A stretch of 10,508 nt of DNA from an uncultured Sutterella sp. (GTDB taxonomy: Bacteria; Pseudomonadota; Gammaproteobacteria; Burkholderiales; Burkholderiaceae_F). The position numbers and the translations under genes were made by a program. The notes below the pieces were generated by a model, which saw only the letters and a program-made list of their open reading frames with translations, made no database searches and had not been told where the DNA came from. Numbering within the stretch: the stretch's first letter is position 1; every line of letters starts with the position of its first letter. Where the stretch lies: the NCBI GenBank assembly GCA_900770335.1, contig CAAGKD010000112.1, positions 1 to 10,508 of the forward strand, written 5' to 3'. Of this stretch, positions 1-8,400 are shown in pieces.

Positions 1-189
1 CATGCGGGGATCGCTCAGGTTGTACGCAACCTGGAGCAGGTGGATACGAAGCATCAGATCCAAAGGGAACGGCTGGCGGCCCCGCCGTCCGGATTTAATC
101 AGAGCATCCCTCACTGTCAGAATGTCCGAAACCGCGGGCTCTTTGCGGCCCGGTGAGAACTGAGTTTGAACCTGCGTGCAGGACCCGGG
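1..189 (-). CDS. IS5-type transposase, N-terminal fragment cut by the window edge
   Basis: The minus-strand frame is open from the TGA at 190-192 to base 1. Its last 37 codons (111 to 1) read as the conserved N-terminal segment of IS5/InsH-type DDE transposases: a GRRGRQPFPLDLMLRIHLLQ stretch followed by an YNLSDP motif. In intact members this segment lies ahead of the catalytic DDE domain, which here would lie left of the window. The residues before it (codons 189-115) do not match anything I recognise. No ATG with a Shine-Dalgarno site is visible; a GTG at 114-112 is one possible start, or the 5' end may be degenerate. No terminal inverted repeat could be identified in the 250 bases to the right. 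A transposase at a contig edge is typical, because repeated elements break assemblies. Confidence 0.65.
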
Positions 190-441
190 TCAAGACGGCC
201 CGTTGCGCCCTTCCCCGCCCCGGAATCCGCAAGATCATGCGGCGCGCGGCTCCCCCACCGATGAGAGCTGTTCTCAATTGGGGTTTGTCCCCTCCGTCCG
301 GAGGCGCCTCGAGGCAATCGACGGGAGCGCCCGCACCCGTCCCGGACCGCCCTCCGGGCCCCTGCGCCTTCAAAGGAATCAAAACATGAGAAAATTCCGG
401 CGCCTCACAAAAACGCAAGGCATTCAAAGGAGGGACGCGCG
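190..441. other. Intergenic region upstream of the MerR-type gene
   Basis: No convincing gene lies here; short open frames on both strands have no family signature. Bases of about 370-426 are visibly richer in A and T than the flanks and probably contain the promoter of the downstream regulator. I could not pick out a reliable -35/-10 pair or the spaced dyad usual for MerR operators. A strong ribosome binding site (AAGGAGGG) ends 7 bases before the ATG at 442. Confidence 0.4.
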
Positions 442-1371
442 ATGAGCGGAGAGCGGCGGGGAAAACGGTCGGCGGCCTATCGGATCGGCGAGTACGCCCG
501 GAGAATGGGTGTTACCCCCGACTTTCTCAAGCACTATGGCGAAGCTGGAATCATCGACGCCGAGCAGCGCTCGGGCGGCTACCGCTGGTACGGGTTCCAT
601 CAGTCGCCCGTGATCCTCGAGTGCATGCGCCTCAGGAACTACGGCGTCACCGTGCGCGAGATGAAGCCCGCCGTCACGGAGCTCTCCGGCCGCGAAGCCT
701 TCGAGAGCCTCGACGGGAAGGTCGAGGCGATCCGCCGGCGCATCGCCCGCGACGAGGCGGTCCTCGCCGAGCACGAGAAGCTCCGCGCCTGGCTCGGGCG
801 GCACGCCCGCGAGCCCCTGCCGACGGCGGAGAGGAACGCCCCCTGCGTCGACTGGGAGGTGCGGGATGTCGAGCCCCTCCTGTTTCTCCCGCACTCGAGC
901 GGCCTCACCTTCCTCGACGACCCGGACGTGCATGCGATCCTGCCCGCCTGGGTCGACTGGATGCCGCTCGTCAAGTCTGCGCTCGGCATCGAGGTCACGG
1001 GCGGCGCGGCCGAGGGCGGCGCTCGCCATGCAGGCGAAGTAGGGCGCTATCCCTTCCGCTGGGGCCTCATCGTGCGGGAGTCGGCCGCAAAGCGCCACGG
1101 CATTCCCCTGAACGACGCCGTGAAGCGCATCCCCGCGTGCCGGGCCTTCCTCGCGCACTTCGCCGACGCCGATCCCGCGGACGAGGCCGACGCGCTTGGG
1201 CTCCGGATCCGCCCCATGCTCGAAAGGATGGAGATCCTCGGCCTGCGCCCGAAGGGCGAGATTCTCGGCGTGATGCTCATGCACGCCCGCATGAAGCGCC
1301 TCGCGGACGACGCCGGCAGGCCCCTCCTCCACGAACGCTACGGGTTCTTCCTTGCGCCGCTTGAGGACTGA
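442..1371 (+). CDS. MerR-family transcriptional regulator
   Basis: The product is a 309-residue predicted DNA-binding regulator. Residues of about 13-80 form the MerR winged helix-turn-helix: YRIGEYARRMGVTPDFLKHY is the recognition region, followed by an RWY turn and an RLRNYGVTVREM segment typical of the second helix-turn-helix. Residues of about 90-120 are charged and helical and should form the dimerising coiled coil. The remaining 180 residues form a sensor-like domain whose ligand I cannot name. There is no metal-binding cysteine cluster of the MerR/CueR type. The start is fixed by an AAGGAGGG site 7 bases upstream. The gene runs toward the truncated phosphatase gene, with 19 bases between the two stop codons. 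High-GC third positions match the host-like parts of the window. It appears intact. The family and the presence of a distinct C-terminal domain are clear; the regulon is unknown. Confidence 0.85.
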   Translation: MSGERRGKRSAAYRIGEYARRMGVTPDFLKHYGEAGIIDAEQRSGGYRWYGFHQSPVILECMRLRNYGVTVREMKPAVTELSGREAFESLDGKVEAIRRRIARDEAVLAEHEKLRAWLGRHAREPLPTAERNAPCVDWEVRDVEPLLFLPHSSGLTFLDDPDVHAILPAWVDWMPLVKSALGIEVTGGAAEGGARHAGEVGRYPFRWGLIVRESAAKRHGIPLNDAVKRIPACRAFLAHFADADPADEADALGLRIRPMLERMEILGLRPKGEILGVMLMHARMKRLADDAGRPLLHERYGFFLAPLED

Positions 1372-1390
1372 TCAGGACGCTTTCAGCCGT

Positions 1391-1858
1391 TCAGGCGGGC
1401 AGCCGCCAGGCGAGGACCGGCCAGCCGCGGCTCCCGGCCTCCGCCTCGAGGACCGGATCGGGATTGACGCAGGCGCCCGCCGCCCGCGCGAGCGGGAGGT
1501 CGTTGCGTGAGTCAGTCAGAAAGAGCGCGTCCGAGGGCGCGAGGCCCATGGGCCGCAGGAACTCCGTCAAGCGGACGATCTTTCCTTCCTGGAAGGACGG
1601 AACGCCCTCGATCTCTCCCGTGATCCGCCCGTCGCGCTCGACGAGGTCGACGCCGATCGCCGCGTCCGCATGGAAGAGCCGCTCGGCGATCAGCCGTACG
1701 ATGAAGGTCGTCGTTGCCGAGAGCACTATCGCCTGGAGGCCCGCGGCCTGCACGGTCCTCACGAGGGCGAGGCCCTCCGGGTAGACGATGCGCGAGATGA
1801 CGCGGTCGGCCATCTCGCGGGCGAGCGCATGGACCGTCTCCGCGGGAAGATCCCCGAC
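1391..1858 (-). pseudogene. HAD-IB-type phosphatase, N-terminally truncated
   Basis: The readable protein matches the C-terminal two thirds of the HAD-IB (SerB/YfhB-like) phosphatase family. Visible motifs are HAD motif II (VLSATT), the lysine of motif III (EGKIVRL) and motif IV (FLTDSRNDLPL with its acidic pair), then the NPDP and RGWPVL endings usual in this group. The N-terminal DxDxT motif, which holds the nucleophilic aspartate, is absent, so the product should be inactive. An ATG exists at 1813, but family-like sequence (GDLPAETVHALAREM) continues in frame upstream to about 1858 and then stops being family-like exactly where the divergent hydrolase gene begins. The loss is best explained by a deletion that removed about 80 codons plus the intergenic promoter region. 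An assembly collapse is the alternative. Confidence 0.65.
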
Positions 1859-2494
1859 ATGACCTTCCGCCCGCTTCTCGCCGCCGCAGCCTTTGCGGCG
1901 GCCCTTCCCGCTCTTTCCGCCCTCACCGCACTTGCCGCGCCGAATCCCTGCTCAACCGTCACGCCCGTCGAGCTCACGGGCGCCGAGGAGGCAGCCTACA
2001 TCGCGAAGAAGACCGCCGAGGTCTTCAAGGTCAGCCCGAAGCTCCAGGCTACGCCGAGCGCGACGGCCGCGGCCTATGCGGTCCCGGACGGCTGGCGCCG
2101 GGAGCTCCTCGCCTTCGACGCGGTTCCGGTCGAAAAGTACGAGCGCGCGACGCTCTTCCTCCACGGCGGCGGGTACCTCGGCGGCCTTCATGACCACTGC
2201 CGGAGCTGGGGCCTGCACCTCGCCGACGTCATGGAGGCGCGCACCGACTGGGAGCTCGACTACCGCACGGCGCCCGCGCACCGGCATCCGGCGGCCTCAC
2301 CGACGCGCTCACCGCGTACTCGGGGCTCCTCAAGGCCGGCATGGATCCGGCCAGGACCGTCCTCATCGGCGACTCCGCGGGCGGCAGGCGTGAATGCGGA
2401 GCTCAAGATCTATCCGGGCATGTCGCACGACTGGACGATCCTGCTTCCGGAGCTGCCGGTGTCGCGGGCGGTGGAGGCGGTCGGAAGCGGATGA
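1859..2494 (+). pseudogene. Secreted alpha/beta hydrolase (esterase/lipase, HSL-like), broken
   Basis: An ATG at 1859 opens a signal-peptide-like start: MTFRP, then a long Ala/Leu segment ending in ALAAP. The frame continues through the oxyanion motif (FLHGGGYLGG) and a DYRTAP segment. These are hallmarks of the hormone-sensitive-lipase-like alpha/beta hydrolase-3 family. At about 2291-2297 one base is missing: family sequence continues in the next frame as LTDALTAYSGLLKAG and reaches the nucleophile elbow GDSAGG at 2368-2385. Directly after it the sequence jumps, back in the first frame, to AELKIYPGMSHDW, which holds the catalytic histidine near the C-terminus. The roughly 100-plus residues normally between elbow and histidine, including the acidic residue, are missing. 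The protein cannot be functional as written. No good ribosome binding site precedes 1859, consistent with loss of the upstream region. True decay and sequencing or assembly error are both possible. Confidence 0.7.
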
Positions 2495-2495
2495 C

Positions 2496-4358
2496 TCAAG
2501 GAGTGAGCGCCAGGGCGGCATCCGGCCGCGTGCGCCCCGGCTCAGCGCCTGCCGGAGCGCATCCATCTCCCGGCGTCTGCTGCGGAAGCGAGGGAATCTC
2601 CGTGGATTCAATCTGCAGCATGCAGCTCTTGCCCGAAAAGGCTATGCCGCAAAGTCTCGCCGTGCGAATCCTCCTGACCTGCAGGAGCATCGCGTAATTT
2701 CGATCCTTGATCTGCTCGAGCGCCTTGCAAGTGCTCGAGAAAAGCTGTTCAGGCTGCGAACCCGAAGCTTTTTTGAGCTCGATCACCACTCCGATCGCCT
2801 TCAGGTTGTCAATGAGAATGATGTCCGCGTAGCCGCGTCCCGCCTCAGCATTTGACAGGACGGAAAAACGAGGGTCATCTCCTGCTTTCGCATCCTGGAC
2901 GATCGGCGCAAGCAGGCCGTTCACAAGTCCGTGATAGAACGCCTCAGAGCTTCCGTCCCGCAGACTGATGTAGCGTTCGAGAACCGTTGTCAGGGCGAGC
3001 TGCGCCTCCCTTTCATCGCCACTTACAAGCGCATCAGCAAACCGCCTTGAAAAACCTGAAAAATAAGGTGAACCTGGGCTGAAGAACGCATCGATCTTCC
3101 GCTCAAAGCAGTCGCGAACCTCTCGATTGGGAATTCTCAGCCTGCATTTTCCATCCGCCGCAGCTCCATCAATCGCAAGATATCCGGTCGCATACAGCAG
3201 GCTCAGGAAAATCTCGGTGGGGTCCCCCTTCCCGAAATCATCGTATGACAAATCTTCATAGATGCGAACTTCCGCCTCGTCCCCATTCAGCAGACGCTTG
3301 ACAATTGAACGGCAATTGTCATCCGTCATCGTGAGGAATTCATTCAAGATGTCATTGTTGCTTGTGTTGATCCAGTAATTGTCAAATATCGGCCTGCCCG
3401 CACCCACGCTGGCGCGGCAGAAGCTCACCAGATCCCATGGACAGTAAATCTCTTCCGAACCGAATCGATAGCCGTCGTAAGCCAGCTTCGCCTCCTCGGC
3501 CCACTGTTCAAGGCCGAAGTCCTTGAGCATCTTCGCCGCCTCCTGGCTTGTGAACCCGAATGCCCCGCTGTTCTCCTCAGACTTCATCGTAAAGCTGGTT
3601 ATCTGGTTCAAACCAGTATAAATGCTCTCCTTCGCAATTCTGAGGCAGCCGGACAGAACAACCTTTCTCAGGCTGCTGTTCGCCTTGAGCGCCGTGTTCA
3701 GCAGCGAGCTGATCAGCGCATTCAACGGTTCATAGTAACCGTTTCTACGCGCCTTCTGAAGAGGTGCATCATATTCATCGATCAGGATGATGACCGGTTT
3801 GCCAAAATGTTTTGCCAGAAAAAATTCAATCCTGCCCAAGCAATCAGGCATGCGATCGATCGCTTCGGAGAGCGGCGCAAAATCCATGTCCACATAGTAT
3901 TCGAGCAGCCGCTTTTCAGCGCGGCTCAACTTGTCTGACTCCAGCAGGAAATCATATCGTTGAGCCACTTCTGACAGCAGTGACTTCAAGCGGAAGGCCG
4001 CCTTGTCGAAATTTTCGCCTTCAATGTTTTTCAGCGTAAGGAAGATGACGGGCCAGCTCGCGAAATTTTCCTTGCAGAAATCCTGATCCTGCATGATGGC
4101 GAGTCCGTCAAACAACCTTCTCTTTTCATCAAGGTCATCAGGATTCCTGTAGTTCATCTCCAAAAACTCAGCCATTGCGCTGAGCATCAGAGATTTCCCG
4201 AAACGACAGGGTCTAACATACAGCGAAGCATGCGCATTGTCAAAAAGAATTGATTTTATGAAGGGCGTCTTGTCCACGTAATATGCACCCTGCTTGCGCA
4301 TCAATGCAAAGTCACAGTCACCGACAAGCAATCCCGGTGCGTTCTGAGGCTTCAACAT
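2496..4358 (-). CDS. AAA-ATPase-like protein with C-terminal PD-(D/E)XK nuclease-like domain
   Basis: The 620-residue product matches the widespread AAA-ATPase-like (PF09820) plus PDDEXK_9 (PF08011) family, whose cellular role is not established. Residues 20-35 carry the YYVDKTPFIK motif. Residues 49-56 (RPCRFGKS) are the family's modified P-loop, with Cys replacing the usual second Arg. Residues 189-200 (VIILIDEYDAPL) are the Walker B region. Near residues 507-530, GRGYAD and then IELKK match the PD-(D/E)XK core. The start is supported by an AGGGAGGA site 5 bases before the ATG. The body is much lower in GC than its neighbours: one line near 3781 counts 25 of 60 bases. The last 36 residues (585-620) are Pro/Gly/Ala-rich, high-GC and unlike the family, so they probably read into flanking DNA after loss of the original stop. 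Its stop codon lies 1 base from the stop of the convergent broken hydrolase. The gene itself looks intact otherwise; horizontal acquisition is inferred. Confidence 0.85.
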   Translation of the reverse strand: MLKPQNAPGLLVGDCDFALMRKQGAYYVDKTPFIKSILFDNAHASLYVRPCRFGKSLMLSAMAEFLEMNYRNPDDLDEKRRLFDGLAIMQDQDFCKENFASWPVIFLTLKNIEGENFDKAAFRLKSLLSEVAQRYDFLLESDKLSRAEKRLLEYYVDMDFAPLSEAIDRMPDCLGRIEFFLAKHFGKPVIILIDEYDAPLQKARRNGYYEPLNALISSLLNTALKANSSLRKVVLSGCLRIAKESIYTGLNQITSFTMKSEENSGAFGFTSQEAAKMLKDFGLEQWAEEAKLAYDGYRFGSEEIYCPWDLVSFCRASVGAGRPIFDNYWINTSNNDILNEFLTMTDDNCRSIVKRLLNGDEAEVRIYEDLSYDDFGKGDPTEIFLSLLYATGYLAIDGAAADGKCRLRIPNREVRDCFERKIDAFFSPGSPYFSGFSRRFADALVSGDEREAQLALTTVLERYISLRDGSSEAFYHGLVNGLLAPIVQDAKAGDDPRFSVLSNAEAGRGYADIILIDNLKAIGVVIELKKASGSQPEQLFSSTCKALEQIKDRNYAMLLQVRRIRTARLCGIAFSGKSCMLQIESTEIPSLPQQTPGDGCAPAGAEPGRTRPDAALALTP

Positions 4359-4502
4359 GCATTCCTCCCTGCCGGCTGGCCTTCACTGTCATGCTCAAGC
4401 ATAACCAATCCTTTGAACGCCATGCGCGCGTCCGTCTGTCCGGACCATCGGGGACGGGAGAAGCCGATGCCCGGACTCTGCATCGGGATCGCTGCGCCGC
4501 CC

Positions 4503-4527
4503 CGCCTCCTGCATCTAGCGGGAGGCG
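4503..4527. repeat. Inverted repeat (7-bp stem, 11-base loop)
   Basis: CGCCTCC at 4503-4509 pairs with GGAGGCG at 4521-4527. It lies between the divergent ATPase gene and the transposase remnant. There is no T-tract, so it is not a standard intrinsic terminator for either strand. It could be a leftover transposon end or a chance GC-rich dyad. Confidence 0.3.
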
Positions 4528-4566
4528 CATCTTATGCGCTTGGAAACACTCGACAGGACATGTCAA

Positions 4567-4951
4567 ATGACTGAAACAGGCGAATTCCCCTTCAAGGAAA
4601 GGCTGGTCTGGATCACCGACAGGAAGACCGGCGTCAAGTATCAGAAGCGAGCGCGCCGGGCTCAAGATGCCTCCGGGCTCGGACACGCCCTTTCAGTGCC
4701 GTCCCAAGCGCAAGCTCGGAAAAAAGGCGGCTGCGGGATCGTCCATCGCTTCCGCAGCGCCCGCTGCGCGGGAGATCATCGGGATCCTAGCCTTCGAAGA
4801 CAGGCTCACGGCGCTCGACAAGATCACAGGAGAGTGCAGGATCTCTCTTCAGGACAAATATCCCGTCTCCGGCGTCATCTCAGATCCGGCGCTCACCGGA
4901 AGCGGCTCCGCCGTGAAGCTCTTCATCAGCTGCGCCAGACTCCCGGCCTGA
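4567..4951 (+). pseudogene. Possible decayed transposase N-terminus (IS1634-like), frameshifted
   Basis: From an ATG at 4567 the first frame reads TGEFPFKERLVWITDRKTG and then loses sense after about 4650. This opening resembles the N-terminus of large IS1634/IS4-type transposases from gut proteobacteria, which begin with a KRLV-x-KTG-type segment. From about 4680 a second frame gives a basic stretch (PKRKLGKKAAAG), an Ala-rich linker, and a segment containing LDKITGEC, ending at the TGA at 4949-4951. That order (opening, basic linker, short helical region) fits the same N-terminal region with a deletion and frame change between. No DDE catalytic domain follows. I recall the resemblance from family patterns only. 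The alternative is a short unknown gene at 4667-4951, since its third positions are GC-rich and look coding. Confidence 0.4.
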
Positions 4952-4966
4952 CCACAGGCTCCCCAG

Positions 4967-4988
4967 GGAGCGGCGTTGCCGCCGCTCC
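4967..4988. terminator. Perfect 9-bp GC hairpin between convergent genes
   Basis: GGAGCGGCG (4967-4975), loop TTGC, CGCCGCTCC (4980-4988) is a perfect stem. It begins 12 bases past the stop of the chaperone gene and 15 bases past the stop of the opposing transposase remnant. Its position suits a bidirectional terminator closing the effector-chaperone operon. Neither side has a run of T, so it may act as an RNA-stabilising end or work with Rho. Confidence 0.5.
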
Positions 4989-4999
4989 GCGTGATCCCG

Positions 5000-5449
5000 T
5001 CACACCCAGAGCATCCCGGCGGAGAAGAGCTCCGGACCGGACGGTGGCTCTGACTCCCCCGCGCCTGCAGGCTGCGCCAGATCGAACTCGCGAACGAGCC
5101 CGGGCACGTTCGAAACGAACGCGCGCAGCATGGCCGCAAGCGCCGTCTCGTCGAGCCCCTCAAGGCGAAGCGTCACCGAATAGACCGCGGCGCGCGTGGG
5201 CGGATAAAGCCCGATCGCGCCGCCCCCGGTCCGCGCGCCGAGAAGATTGGCTTCAAGGAGGCTTTCGCACAGGCTCGCCGGGGGATTCTCGGGAATCGTT
5301 CCGATGCAGGTCCAGAAGACCGCATCGGAGCCGCCCCGCGCCTCCCAGCAGAAGCGCAGGCCCTCGGCCTCGAATCGCCCGCGCCCGGGCGCAACGGTGA
5401 AGCCGGCGATCCTGAGGGCCGCGGCAATCAGTTTTTCGGTCGGATGCAT
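5000..5449 (-). CDS. CesT/AvrF-type class I type III secretion chaperone
   Basis: The 149-residue product has the size and order of a CesT-family chaperone, a cytosolic homodimer that binds one effector and holds it for type III export. It has an N-terminal amphipathic helix (MHPTEKLIAAALRIAG), then short strands including an FCWEA/FWTCIG pair. The family-typical core follows: a helix with LLEANLLGARTGGG, a strand with AIGLYP, a strand with LRLEGLDE, and a final helix (ALAAMLRAFVSNVPGLVREF). The LL-x-x-N plus strand plus L-x-x-L-x-x-F layout is the signature of this family, also seen in AvrF, DspF and ShcA-type proteins. The Ala/Pro/Glu/Gly-rich tail resembles no domain I know. The start at 5449 has a GGAG site 6 bases upstream; the frame is open further upstream, but only this ATG has a site. 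It begins 49 bases after the stop of the 1527-residue gene, so the two are probably cotranscribed and the large protein is the likely client. Confidence 0.8.
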   Translation of the reverse strand: MHPTEKLIAAALRIAGFTVAPGRGRFEAEGLRFCWEARGGSDAVFWTCIGTIPENPPASLCESLLEANLLGARTGGGAIGLYPPTRAAVYSVTLRLEGLDETALAAMLRAFVSNVPGLVREFDLAQPAGAGESEPPSGPELFSAGMLWV

Positions 5450-5464
5450 CTGTCTCTCCGCAAT

Positions 5465-5484
5465 GCTTTCAATAAAGCTTTCAA
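5465..5484. repeat. Short direct repeat between effector and chaperone genes
   Basis: GCTTTCAA occurs at 5465-5472 and again at 5477-5484, four bases apart, in the 49-base gap upstream of the chaperone ribosome binding site. It stands out as an AT-rich patch in GC-rich DNA. It could be an internal promoter or translation element, or chance. Confidence 0.3.
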
Positions 5485-5498
5485 ACCGCTCGGGCGGG

Positions 5499-8400
5499 TC
5501 AGTCAAGAGGAATTTCGAACGAGTCCTTGTTCGAAATGACGGTGAACGCGTCGCGCCGCTGGTACTGCAGGAACAGCAGTCCCGGCGACCAGCGCGTGAC
5601 GTCGGTCGACTTCGAGCGCGAAACCGATATCGACGAGGCCCGGTAGGAGTCACGCCTTCCGAGAATCTTCGAGATCCTGTCCTCGCACTCGGCGCGGACC
5701 GGCTCCGAGCCGAGGCGGGCGCGCATCATCTCCGTCCGGATCGCCTCGCGCGCTTCGGGCGTGATCGTCCGCTTGACGGTCACCTTGTCGCTCGGTCCGA
5801 GAGAGGCGAGGATTCTGTCGAGCTGATCCGCGACGGCCGGCCGCCGCCTGCGGATGGCCTTGAGCTCTTCGGACTCGAAGATGTGCCTGCCGCGCAGCGG
5901 CGACGGAACGGCCTTGCCGACGACGACGCCCGAGAGCCCGCCGGAGATCGTGACGGTCTCGCTCATGCACGTGCCCGGCGCGACGCCGCTCTGATCGGTG
6001 CTGATTTTGTATTCCCGAACGCAGTCAAGGCTCACCTTCAGATTGAGTCCGACGCCTCCCTTGGCCTTGACGGCGGGATCGATTCCCTTCGGCCCCGGAC
6101 CGCCCGCGGCGACGAGCCCGTCGACGGAATGGCCCGTCCCGATCGAGAACGTTCCGTTCGTTCGAATCGTCCACTCGTCGCCCAGGGCGTTGCCCTGCCT
6201 CGACATCTGCACGCCACCGCTCATGCTTGCGGTGATCGTCCCTGCGCTGCGCCAGGACTCCTCGAAGACAGCGCCGCCCGCCTGCTGCAGGCCGAGCCGC
6301 CCGGAGAAGCGGATGACGCCTCCGGAGAGCGCAAGATCCGCCGAAACGCCCGTCTCGTCGACGGTCCGGATCTGGCTTGAGGCTCGGACCGCGTCAAGCA
6401 GCGCGCCCTTGTCCTCGCCCTTTCGCGTCTTCTCCGAGAGCAGCGTCGCAAGGAAGGTCTCGCAGGCCTCGCTGTCAGCGAAGTCGAGCACGACGCCGTT
6501 CGCAGCAGATCCGCCCAAATTGCCTCCTATGCTCGCAAAGAAGGGCAGTGCGGTGAAGGAATGCGAAGCGCCGATCCTCGCCGAGCCGCCGCCCTTGAGC
6601 AGGACCTGGTATCCCCGGCCGGTGTTCATGACCGACAGGCTGTCGTTCGTCATGAGCTTGAAGCGGACGGTGAGCGGATTGGCGACGTTCGCGAGCTGGA
6701 AGCCGCCCTGTCGCGACAGGGGCGTGAAGATCGCTCCCGTGTCGAGGTTGATCCCCCGCTCGCGCGAGTAGATGAAGCCCTTCGCTGGCTGCGAGGCGAA
6801 GCTCATGATCCGGGAGACGCCTTCGGCGAGGCGGGCCGACCCGGGCTCGAGCTCCGCCGCGATCTGCCTGACCTGCCCGGGCCACCAGAGGTGATCCTGA
6901 TTGCGCGCCTTCTCGTGCATGTACTTCTCGACGGCCTGGCCGAGCTCGAGCTTCATTCCGGACTTCCCGGCCTCCTTGCGCAGGGCCGCCGGATCGAGCT
7001 CGCCCGACGGAAGGGCGAGCTCCCGGACGGCCATGCTGAGGAAGGGTCTCGTGAAGTCCTCCGTGAAGTCATCGTCGGCGAGCCCCCAGGCCGCGCACTG
7101 CGCATGAATCAGATCGCGGCACTCCCCGCTTCTGAGCGAGAAGGCCTCGCCCTGCGCGGTCCGCTCCAGATAGACCTTGAGGACGGCGCACTTCATCATG
7201 GCGACGAGCTCACGGGTTGCGTCGCTCCCGACGATTTTCGAAAGGCGCCCCTCAAGGCCGCGGCGCTTGAGCGCCTCCCTCCCCCGGAGGAAGCTCATCC
7301 GGGCCATCAGGCGCTCGTCTCTGACGGCGTCGCTCACGGGCTTGTCCTCAATCCTGGCGTCGTAGTAAGCGAGCGCCCTCGCCCGCGGAAGCATGATGTC
7401 CATGATCTCGTCGTGCGAGGGCTCGCGGTCCTTGGGGCCGGAGCGCCGCATCAGCACCGGATCCGCGCCGGCAAGCTTCGTTCGGATCTTCGCCATCCTC
7501 TCCTCGAGCGAACTGACGATCCCGACGAACTTCTCCCGCGTGGCCTTCCGGTCCGCGTCCGCACCGGCATCCGCGCCCGAAAGCTCCTCGAGGAGCCGCC
7601 TCGACTGACCGAGCTCGTCGGCAAGTCCGGCGTACGCGAGCACGTCGCGGGCGACTTCGCGGCGCCCGGCCTTCTGATGAGGCCAGCAGAAGCGCAGCGC
7701 GTCGAGCATCGCCTTGCGCTCGCCCCGGACGGCTTCGAATCCGCTGATCTTGGCCGAGAGGTCCACGAAATCCCTGTCGTTGCGCGCCAGACGCATGAGG
7801 AGCGTCGCGTTGCGCTCGACCCTGCCGAGAATCCTGAAGGCCTCCTCGCCGCCCGCGCGGGCCTCGGCGCGCATGACCCGGGCCGTCTGCGGATCCTCGA
7901 TCAGCCGTGAGCACAGGAGCGCCGTCCTGGCGCGCATGTTGGCGTTGATCACGTCCCCGCGCGGCGTGAACCCCGTTTCGGGATCGGCGAGGCGGTCATC
8001 GGCGTAGAGCAGCCCCGTGACATCCGCGAGGGTCCGGTTGAGCGCGCGCGCGGCATTCCATTCTGGGGACTGCGCGAAGATCTTTTCGGGCTTGCCCCCG
8101 TCAATGCGGCGCGACTCATGAGCGATCGTCCCCATCACCCCGCGCATCATGGTCTTTCCGGCGACGCCGCGCTTCGCAAAATCCCCCGCCGCGGCGATCA
8201 GGCGGTCAAGCGCGGCCTGCGGATCAACCTCGCCCTCGCCGCGGACGGCCTTCGCTGCCTCTTCCGCGCCCTGAGCCTGCGCATCCCCGAGCCCAAGCGT
8301 CCTGCACCAGTTGGCGGGGTTGCGAACAAGGTCGAGCGCCGCGCCCTTCCCGGCGTCAAGAAGCCCCCTTTCAATGGCCTCGCCTTCCAGAACGACCAGG

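Noticed and set aside
424..1332. A 302-codon open frame on the minus strand opposite the MerR-type gene
   Set aside because: It is a mirror of high-GC coding sequence. The plus-strand frame has a clear winged helix-turn-helix and a strong ribosome binding site.
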